Assembly: GCA_038087015.1 (NCBI GenBank)
Contig: JASBNA010000017.1
Span: 186,001-250,000 of the forward strand
DNA length: 64,000 bases
Direction of reading: 5' to 3'
DNA from: Cerrena zonata
Lineage: Eukaryota > Basidiomycota > Agaricomycetes > Polyporales > Cerrenaceae
Numbering within the stretch: the stretch's first letter is position 1; every line of letters starts with the position of its first letter. The translations under genes were made by a program, and so were the position numbers. This document shows positions 56,701 through 64,000 of the stretch, in pieces. Under the pieces are notes generated by a model. That model worked only from the letters and a program-made list of their open reading frames with translations, was not told the DNA's origin and made no database searches.

Positions 56701-58441
56701 CCAGCGATAAAGACAGTTGAATTCCACACTACAGGCATTTCCACGACCTCGTTCGAAAAGCGAATGATCCTCCTTCCGGATTTCCTGTGTTGTGAAAGTG
56801 CATCCGGTCAATTACCTGACGATGGTATAAGAGAGAAAATAACATACACCGAAGGGATTCAAGCTCCAGCTGCTACCTTGACGAACCAAGCCCAGAATGG
56901 CACTGAAGTAGTCAGAGAAAACAGTCGATGCGAACCAAGTACCTAGGTCATCGTCAACACCGATTGTTGCATGTATAGCACTTAATACACACAGTTGATC
57001 AACCGAGCAGTTTGGAAGAGACTTTCGTCTTGCTTGAGCAATACTTCCTCTCGATCCTCTTTGTCGTACTTGTCGGGGTCCACATACGTCCTACGCTCAT
57101 TGATCTCCAACAATTTGCTCACGATGTACTAGAAGCATTAAATTTTAGTACCGACCCGGAATTACTGCGGTTATGAAAAAGAGAACTCACATTGTGATTC
57201 CTGTTGAACAAAACTAGAATCACACAGACTGCGGGAGGGAGAAGAAGTAGTCTGTCTTCAGCGAAGACATCCGGATGTAATTCGCCACGACCATTGCGAT
57301 TGCGGATTTTGTTTTGACTCTCCTGATTGTTACCGTAGAGCGGCGCAAGGTCGACGTAAGAGGATGTTTCATTGATATTGACGTCATCGTGCGAGGTTCG
57401 GAAAACCCTAGCATGACGTGAGATACTCCAACACATGGCACGCACGCATAAACATGAGTCTAAACTTACGAGTGAATGACTAGGGCTGCGAATGCGAACA
57501 TCATACTGGAAAGTCCAGCCGGGTGTTTCACGAACTAGAAATGGTAGAAACTTCAGTATTATTCTTAGACAGGAACGACGAGACGGCATACCTTTTCTCT
57601 CTTGAGAAGAGTATCAAATACGAGGCCGGCATCAGGTAGGGCGTCTTGTGGCAGAGGATGCGTTTGCTGTACGCTACGAGAGTATGGTGTACCTGCCTTG
57701 CCCATATCAGGATCCCCAACATTATTGCGACTTCCATCGGCTGTACGCCATGCATATTTCTCCCCGATGTAGGTAACGGGAGGATGGGGAAGATCATTAT
57801 ACACTAGAGAGTTTGTGAGTTTTTGGAAAGGAACAAGCTAGAAAGGGGCTGGGAAGTGGTCATGCTTACGGAGTTCGACCACGGCATTTTGGAGCTTCGA
57901 AGCTAGAGTGCCCTCAGGGAGACGGGAAAGGAAAACAAGAATGTGTTCCAACTATGAAAGAAACCTAAGTCTATGTAGAAAGTTCATGAGTTTATTTAAC
58001 GTACCAGCATCTTACGGTCGTCAATAGCATTGTTGTGGCGCAATACGTCAACGATTCCAGGCTGGATGTCAACAAAAGACATACAGGGATGAGAACAGTG
58101 AGACAGGGAGTTTCTATTGACTTACGATAACAGCCAAATCGAACTCGAATGGAAGGCCTTTCTTAATCTATGTCAAGGTAAGTTCAAGGTGGACTAGCAC
58201 GAGCAAGACGTGAGGCATATACCCTTGCTCGGAAGTCGTGAATCATCTTGAACGCAGAGGACTCCTCGTCCTTTGTCACGTCAACCAAAACATCGCCCTC
58301 TTGCTTCGAGCCCTACATCAACGTCGCATACCAAACGAGGTTAGACAGTCATTTAGACTTTTAGGCATTATAACTTACAGATACGAGCGTCGACGCACGA
58401 CGGATGAATTGTGACGGCAGACTAGTCAGTGTGGATGCCAT
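53703..58441 (-). CDS. Psi-factor-type fatty acid oxygenase (dioxygenase / cytochrome P450 fusion)
   Basis: This fungal oxylipin enzyme has a haem-peroxidase-like dioxygenase that oxidises linoleic or oleic acid at the N-terminus and a P450 isomerase domain at the C-terminus. It is the Ppo family, whose products act in sporulation signalling. About fifteen or more exons start MASTLTSLPSQFIRRASTLV. The dioxygenase region has NDLPHPPVTYIGEKYAWRTA, DVNINETSSYVDLAPLYGNN, and NRNGRGELHPDVFAEDRLLL. The catalytic-Tyr/proximal-His motif YRWH near 56680-56690 is intact. A 16-nt micro-exon (56109-56124) completes NDFRTFLGLKRYSTFLEWNS. The C-terminal P450 part carries ETQLYDFKRPGVGSDI-like sequence and a haem-thiolate Cys in GDGVQQCLGQDLS, joined across an intron near 54071-54130. 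The last exon ends VVQFE. No break was noticed. Confidence 0.92.
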
Positions 58442-59075
58442 GGCTGGAAGAGGGGGGAGGAGATGGAGGAGTTAACACGTCTAGCCTCATGTACGTTGCT
58501 ATTTATCTAAACAGCGGGGTTGAAATATCGAAATATGACAGCCTTCACATACAAAATTGCTCCCATGTCCATTAAAGACACGAACATTCCTTTCGATAGT
58601 GGCGCGTCGAGAAGGTTAATGACGCGGAGTCTCTATTCCGGCTTCTTATGCCTAAGATGCCTAAGCGGAAGGTAATGCGGTGAGTACGAGACCAAACTAG
58701 GTAACCTTCAAGCCGTCATCCTTACGAAGGATAGCTAACACGCTTCCATTCATCACGCTAACGAGTCACAGGCCCCGATGATCATCCTATCGTCTCCAAT
58801 GGCCGCGTTTGCTTTACACATGGACAGCACATGGAGCAATACATCTTTCAGAGTACCACACTCTTCCACTGCACGGAGAACGAATGGTGTAACAATATTT
58901 GGAAATCGAGTATCGAGTATGTTGTCGGAAGTGACGGTCAAGCTTAAATTGAACTGGGCGTCTACTTCCGAAACAAGAAGGACGCTTCCAAATTAGGATT
59001 TACACGTCTATACATAGACACAGCCACAGCCAACTTCCTTCCTCCGCACTGTTCACTAGCACCTTCATCTCCAAC
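58442..59075. other. Divergent intergenic region (Ppo / epsilon-COP promoters)
   Basis: About 634 bases between the Ppo start (minus) and the epsilon-COP start (plus). The short open frames have no family features. It is expected to contain both promoters; no clear TATA box was seen. Confidence 0.4.
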
Positions 59076-60216
59076 ATGGATTCTTCTGAGCTTTATCACG
59101 TCAAGCAGCAATTTACCCTCGGTACGCACTATCCTAAAACACACAAATTTCATCAAGGAATTATCTGATGAACCGCGACATTGACATTAGGTGCTTACAA
59201 GTCTCTGGTCGATCTGACCCTCCCGGACCCCAACTCGCCCGACTACACCCCTACCCTCATTTACAAGGCTCGTGCTTACATTGCACTAGACAAACCACCA
59301 GAGGCCCTTCAGCTCATTCCCTCCGGGTCGGAAGATGTCGCATTGAAAGCTGTTAGTGCGCTCGCAAAATACATCGAAGCTGACCTCGGGGAAAGGGGCG
59401 GCGACTCAGTTCTGGAAGAACTGAGAGACCTCTGTGTGGAGATCGAAGGTGATGACGGGGATGTTGATGAGAAAGAGAAAGGTCTCGTCCGAGTTCTTGC
59501 CGGGACAGCTTTCACCAGAGCAGGCGAGATAGAGGAGGCTTTGGAAACTCTAGGTGCTGGTACCCAACATGAGAATCTCGAAGCGTGAGTACCAACTCTA
59601 TTTGACAACTTACGAAACCTTCGAATCTTTACTTGCCTAACAGGGTAGCGTTAATCGTTCAAATATACCTCTCCATCAACCGCCCAGACCTCGCCACAAA
59701 GGAGTTTAACCATGCTAAACGCTGGGCAGAAGATGACATCCTCCTTCAACTTATAGAATCTTCTATTGCTCTCGTGACCGGCAAAGAATCTTACTCCGAC
59801 CCTCATTCGTTCTACACCGAGCAGTTGGCCAATCCGTCACTCACTTCACCGCACCTCCTTACGGCAAGAGGTGTTACCAGGCTCCTGCGTGGTGAAGTCA
59901 GTGCTGCCAAGTCGGACTTAGAGGAAGCTACGACTCAACTGGGAGGAACTCCCGATAAAGAAACGTTGGCAGCTTTGATAGTTGCGTACAGCGTGGGGAC
60001 TTCGAAAACTACTGAGGCAGATCAGTATTGGAGGTAGGCTTTAGAGCTGCTTACTGGTGTCGTCGGGAACTCATTGTTATCCCCTTTTTCCATAACAGCC
60101 AACTCAAGTCGCAATACCCTTCATTCCCCATGGTCAAGGACGTTGAACGCAAGGCGGACTTATTCGATGACTTGGCTTCTAGATTCGAGGTCCCACCGCT
60201 AGCTGCTGCGTCATGA
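59076..60216 (+). CDS. SEC28: Coatomer subunit epsilon (epsilon-COP)
   Basis: This COPI coat subunit acts in Golgi-to-ER and intra-Golgi transport, binding alpha-COP through a TPR-like solenoid. Exon 1 encodes MDSSELYHVKQQFTLG, which after an intron joins AYKSLVDLTLPDPNSPDYTP. The TPR-like helices follow: PTLIYKARAYIALDKPPEAL, ALKAVSALAKYIEAD, GLVRVLAGTAFTRAGEIEEA, ALIVQIYLSINRPDLATKEF, and LTARGVTRLLRGEVSAAKSD. The last exon (acceptor near 60099) gives SQLKSQYPSFPMVKDVERKA and ends at RFEVPPLAAAS. Length (about 300 residues) and helix pattern match epsilon-COP. It is divergent from Ppo and convergent with the PIP-box gene. Confidence 0.92.
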
Positions 60217-60451
60217 ATGTATTATACCCTCCCGTCCCAGAAATGGAACAGGTGGTCCGATGTGGAATGAGAATCGAGAATGACGTACAGACTCCAGACT
60301 ACAGGAACGAATGATCCATTAGTACGCGCCAGCAGCGTCGGTAAGATATAGCACCAAGAAATAAAGGTTCCGTCCGTCACATTAATAGACAACCAGCTAG
60401 GTATGTTCCAGTAACGATAATGTCAAAATGATAAGCAAGGATCCATCCACT

Positions 60452-61738
60452 TCACGTTCTGTCCAATGCGATTCCCTTTTCTAGATGTTCGAATTCCACC
60501 GTGATCTTCCTCCCCTTGATGCCTTTTCCAATCTTTCCCGCGCACAACTTGTGACTCTTGTCCACCTGAACAGTGATCTTCAAGAACCCACATCCTGATT
60601 TGCCTTCTTGCATATCACTAGTGGTGTCGTCGGCTGCAGTAGGAGTGGAAGGTTTCTTGAAAAAGCCTCCCAAGGTGCTCTGTTTCGTAGCCTTCTTCAC
60701 AGGTGCGAGCTTTGTGAAGGCCGAAGGGTCGAAAGTCGAAATACTGGCCACACTGGGCAAAACAGGCGGTCCGGGTGGACGACAGTGGTCACATTGACAA
60801 TGCCAAATTTGGGTACACTTTTCTGCGTTTGGGCTCAGCTCTACTGTGCTGACGGAACTAAATGCATACAATCAGTACACTTGTCATAGCTAGAGGTGTG
60901 AACTCGGATACGTACGTAACGCGCATAGGTCTCATAACTTCCTTCAGCTCGTTCTTCATTTCTCTGCCACGTGCCTTTAACGACATTTTAGGATCTTCTA
61001 TGATGGAAAAATACCCTTTGAACGTCAATCTGCGCTCTGGAGAAATGGCAGCGACATTCGCAGAAGAACCAGATGGAAACATGGCAATACAATGTTTAAC
61101 TGCAGCGAGCATGTCTGCATGACATTGGTATTCCAAACACCGTGATCCGGAGCGTGAGTGACCAGAACTTGCAGTAGCAGCAGACGAGGAAACGCCGTTC
61201 AAGTGTGTATTACTGGTAGTGCTTTCAGCAGCATTGCTTGAGACTGTAAGGGTGGTAACATTGGTCTTGTTGGTTTTGCTAGTATGACTAGTATAGTTAG
61301 TCTGAGGATGATTGGTCTTCAAGATAGCGGTTGGTCGGGTTTGCAAATCGTGAGGGGCACCGGGTTTCCGTTTCCCAAGGACACTGAATACATCCAGGGG
61401 AGAGTACCGTCAGCTATTTGTGAGACAGAAATTTTCGTGGATGAAATTGAGAGTTGCATTTACCTCTTTGTGGCACCTGAGGATACTACCTTTGGTAAAC
61501 TAGGGACCTTGTTACCGTAGCTGACACCTTGACGGTGAACAGCCCTCACTATAAGGCACCTGCGACATAGATCTCCGTCCGAGCATTCTGAGCAACTATC
61601 TTTGGCTTTAGTCTTTCGTTTCTGTCCATTTGGTTTCTTCGACTCTGGTTTAGGCTTCGAGTCCTGTAGAGATGCTGGTAGAGCCTGCGATGACGCTCTC
61701 GGGGAATTAGATATCAAATGCAGAGGTATGGGAAGCAT
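60452..61738 (-). CDS. Hypothetical protein with a PCNA-interaction (PIP) box
   Basis: Three coding exons splice cleanly in frame. The first conservative Met is MLPIPLHLISNSPRAS at 61738. The frame is open further upstream to about 61880 (RRVIIETRRGHYQFIPF) but has no ATG, so a 5' exon may exist. The product has a lysine-rich segment, a cysteine cluster CSECSDGDLCRRC, an intron near 61390-61470 ending in ATTCAG, and SVLGKRKPGAPHDLQTRPTA. A Thr/Ser-rich stretch, PERRLTFKGYFSIIEDPKMS and KCTQIWHCQCDHCRPPGPPV follow. Near the C-terminus is QSTLGGFF followed by KK, an exact Q-x-x-L-x-x-F-F PIP box that would bind PCNA. The tail is LKITVQVDKSHKLCAGKIGK. No family is recognised; the PIP box suggests a nuclear role in replication or repair. 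A degenerate partial copy lies at 63381-64000. Confidence 0.6.
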
Positions 61739-62392
61739 GTTGTTCTGAATAGACGTTGCGGCTCTGAAAACGCGTTTTACGGTGAGAACATCAGCGAAAG
61801 GAATGAATTGATAATGGCCTCGACGCGTCTCTATGATGACGCGCCGTGGTGTCACGGGCGTGACGGGACGCGTTCCCTATAATTGCTCCCGATATCACCG
61901 TGACCGTACTGCTCTCGTTAGCACTGGCAGTAAGAAGTACACTATATGGTATAATTGCTTACTTCTGTTCTCTTCTAGCTTTCTAGCAATTGCTGCTTAA
62001 ATTATTACTACAAAGGTGCGATGTGCGGTATCCTGTATATAACTTCGAATCTTTCCTCTACTCTGACATTCGGAATACTGCAGCCGCGAGGCGGCCGACT
62101 TTCACTTGAAACTGCTGATTTGATACATCCTTAATTTGAAGCACAGTCTAGATAATCTCTGAGGAGATTTCAACAGGGACTGATGTATACAGTCTCGAAA
62201 CGTTCATACTGCTTCCTCGAACGGGGGACAACTCTCTTTCCTTCCGCTGACATTGTAGGAATTGAAGAAGCTCGATAGACCGATGCATGCTATGAAGGGC
62301 TATTTACCCTATAGTGGATATCATCGAGTTAGCCAAGAAGAGGGCTTAAATGGTTACACTGTCAACTACACCAGTCTATTACTCATCAAATC
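61739..62392. other. Region between the PIP-box gene and the FunK1 remnant
   Basis: Roughly 650 bases. The left part (61739-61880) is probably 5' coding of the PIP-box gene without a visible start codon. The rest shows only short unsupported frames; remnants of an N-terminal FunK1 region may be here but could not be aligned by eye. Confidence 0.35.
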
Positions 62393-63033
62393 ATGCGCGC
62401 CGTTGTGTTCAAGAAGCTCAATCCAATCACGGGTAAACCGGGGGTAGAATTTCTGAAACGTTTCTTGGAAACTATGCTATGTAAGCGCAGTACTATCTAC
62501 GACAATATATTATAATCTAAATCTTACCCTGTCAGACCATGCATTACTGTGGTTGCTTGACATACAGCATGGTGGTATGAAAGGCATTAAGCCAATGGTG
62601 GATGTCGCTGCATATGGTGTGCTCAACGACTTTGACCTCGCAGCCGGCCATCCTGACCCAAATGTCGTCGAACCTCGAACCCCCGTGCATGAAATCTACT
62701 GTACAAGGATATTTATATCCATTGCTCTTAATCTGCTAGACGGTGGGTTTTCAAGAAAGAAAGATCCCTAGACTCTATCGTCATGACCTCGAGTCTTTCT
62801 GCCAAGTCTTCTTTTCGATATGCAACTGCTACCATGGTATGATAGAGACAATTTGCTGGCCTTGCACAAAGTGGATCGATGTTAGCCCCGATTCATGTTT
62901 CGCGTCCAAAGTTTCAGTGGTCACCGCGGCATACGGCAAAATACCCTGTCCAACTGCATCCTATAAGATGTTCAATGGGTTTCCGTCGACTGCCTATCAA
63001 ATATTGGACATGCCTTCGCGAGCCAGCCTCTGA
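62393..63033 (+). pseudogene. FunK1-like protein kinase remnant
   Basis: This is a fragment of the fungal kinase-like (FunK1) family that is abundant in agarics. Recognisable blocks are VVFKKLNPITGKPGVEFLKR and, after a GT-AG intron (62481-62535), HALLWLLDIQHGG. Then come AAYGVLNDFDLAAGHPDPN (the DFG-equivalent DFD) and PRLYRHDLESFCQVFFSICN (the family's RHDLESF helix). The catalytic loop that should read H-R-D-x-S-x-x-N is replaced by IQHGGMKGIKPMV, so the protein cannot be a standard kinase. The frame changes by one base near 62742-62748, in a G-run, between LLDGG and FQERKIPRLY. No N-terminal lobe was found. A decayed gene is most likely; a pseudokinase with a consensus error is the alternative. 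Confidence 0.65.
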
Positions 63034-63380
63034 TGGTGTTGACCCGGACCCGTTTGGGATGCTCCCTACAGATAAACCCGACTTATTCCCATTCAATGAA
63101 CCTACGAACATTGGAGTGTCCGTGCAATTATGGGTAGAATGCCACGGATATACAAATCGTTTGTCGATAGGTCATGACGGTATATGTGAATTCATACTCT
63201 ACGCACAAATCTCAAGTGTAGACATGAACATGATTTTTATACTGATTCAAGATTTTAATATATTTTTGCTTCTATTGCAGTATCATGGTTCTCTCTTGGT
63301 TCTAAGTCCTCTGAGTGTCGACTTGTCTCAATATTGACATAGCAGGTCGTTACGGTTCAAATAAGTATAATTGGTGGTAA
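63034..63380. other. Spacer between FunK1 remnant and duplicated segment
   Basis: About 350 bases with an open frame that adds nothing recognisable to the FunK1 remnant, then AT-rich sequence. No RNA gene or repeat was seen. Confidence 0.35.
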
Positions 63381-64000
63381 AATTAGTCTTGTTGGTTCCA
63401 GCAGTACGACTAGTATGGTTAGTCTGTATATGATTGGTCTTTATGATAGCGGCTAGTGAAGTTTGCAAATCGAGAGGCACGCCGGGTTTCCGTTTCCAAA
63501 GGACGCTGAATACATTGAGGGGGGCGTCGGCATCGTCGACTGTTTGTGAGACAGAAATTTTCGTAGATGAAATTAAACGTTGAATTTACCTCTCCGGGGT
63601 ATTTGAGGATCCCTTTGGTGGATCAGGGACCTTGATGCTGCCAGGCAGGTAGCTTATAGCTTCGTGGTAAGTATCTATGCTATTTCCGAGCTATGTCAAA
63701 TGTTTGCGTCCAAGGATTGTGAATGACTACATTTAGCCTTAGGCTTTCCTTTATTGTCACCCAGTTTCTTTAACTCAGGCGTAGTCTTCCACTCCGGTAT
63801 GGTAGAGATGATGACAGGACCCGGGCATTGGATGACGTTTCCGGCGAATTGGATGTGAAATACAGAAGTGTGGGAAATGTAACTTCGTGAACAGAGGATG
63901 CAAGTCAGGGTGCTGAGGACGCGTTTCACGGTGAGAACATGGAAGAAAAGAATGAATCAATGTATTGCGAAATGACCTCGACGCGTCTGCATGACCATGA
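63381..64000 (-). pseudogene. Degenerate partial copy of the PIP-box protein gene, cut by the window edge
   Basis: The sequence is clearly homologous to 61255-61870, about 2.13 kb away and in the same orientation. Shared blocks include GTCTTGTTGGTT near the left end, GGGTTTCCGTTTCC, GTGAGACAGAAATTTTCGT, and CGTTTYACGGTGAGAACAT. Encoded on the minus strand are VLTVKRVL (original VLTVKRVF) and PELKKLGDNKGKPKAKCSHS in place of the lysine-rich segment and cysteine cluster. Stops and indels break the frame (for example TRRGHFAIH then stop). Only the 5' half of the parent gene is represented; the PIP-box exon is absent. The copy continues beyond 64000, so its full extent is unknown. Confidence 0.75.

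Noticed and set aside
1..64000. Search for transposons, CRISPR-like arrays, telomere repeats or a secondary-metabolite cluster.
   Set aside because: No terminal inverted repeats, reverse transcriptase, transposase or regularly spaced repeats were seen; Ppo, hydrolases and the DOPA-dioxygenase-like gene are scattered among housekeeping genes and do not form a cluster.

Overview
The window is nuclear DNA from a filamentous basidiomycete, most likely an agaric-type Agaricomycete. The genes are dense and sit on both strands. They are split by many short GT-AG introns, usually about 50-75 nt. The gene set is typical of mushroom-forming fungi: a monocarboxylate-type MFS transporter, F-box and MYND proteins, a psi-factor-type fatty acid oxygenase (Ppo) and a FunK1-like kinase remnant. 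Nothing bacterial, viral or obviously transposon-derived was seen.

Layout, left half. An MCT-like MFS transporter (+) is followed by SGF73/ataxin-7 of SAGA (-) and a tandem pair of alpha/beta-hydrolase paralogues (+,+). Next come the mRNA-decay factor PAT1 (-), glycogen debranching enzyme (-), DNA ligase IV (-), ribosome-biogenesis factor TMA16 (+), a Gin4/Hsl1/Cdr2-type kinase (-), an F-box-like protein (+), a type II membrane glycosyltransferase (-) and a forkhead transcription factor (-). About 1.4 kb of poorly resolved sequence then precedes gamma-adaptin of AP-1 (+).

Layout, right half. The splicing factor SF3B1/HSH155 (-) is followed by a tiny three-exon MZT1 gene (-), a DOPA-dioxygenase-like protein (+), cystathionine beta-synthase (+) and a MYND protein (+). 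An intron-containing tRNA-Ser(GCT) (-) with its Pol III terminator comes next. Then there is a small basic orphan protein (+), a coiled-coil protein (-), a ROG1-like DUF676 lipase (-), the dioxygenase/P450 fusion Ppo (-) and epsilon-COP (+). The right edge is accessory: a PCNA-box (PIP) protein (-), a decayed FunK1 kinase (+), and a degenerate partial copy of the PIP-box gene running off the window.

Most of the genes are housekeeping (vesicle coats, splicing, end joining, glycogen, mRNA decay) and do not form a pathway cluster. The most useful observations are small genes and exons that automatic annotation tends to miss: MZT1, the tRNA intron, and 16- and 29-nt micro-exons. A second theme is a set of single-base frame breaks, mostly in homopolymers, in otherwise conserved genes (SF3B1 twice, CBS once, FunK1 once, and possibly PAT1). 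These look more like consensus errors than biology. I did not find a convincing new multi-gene system.
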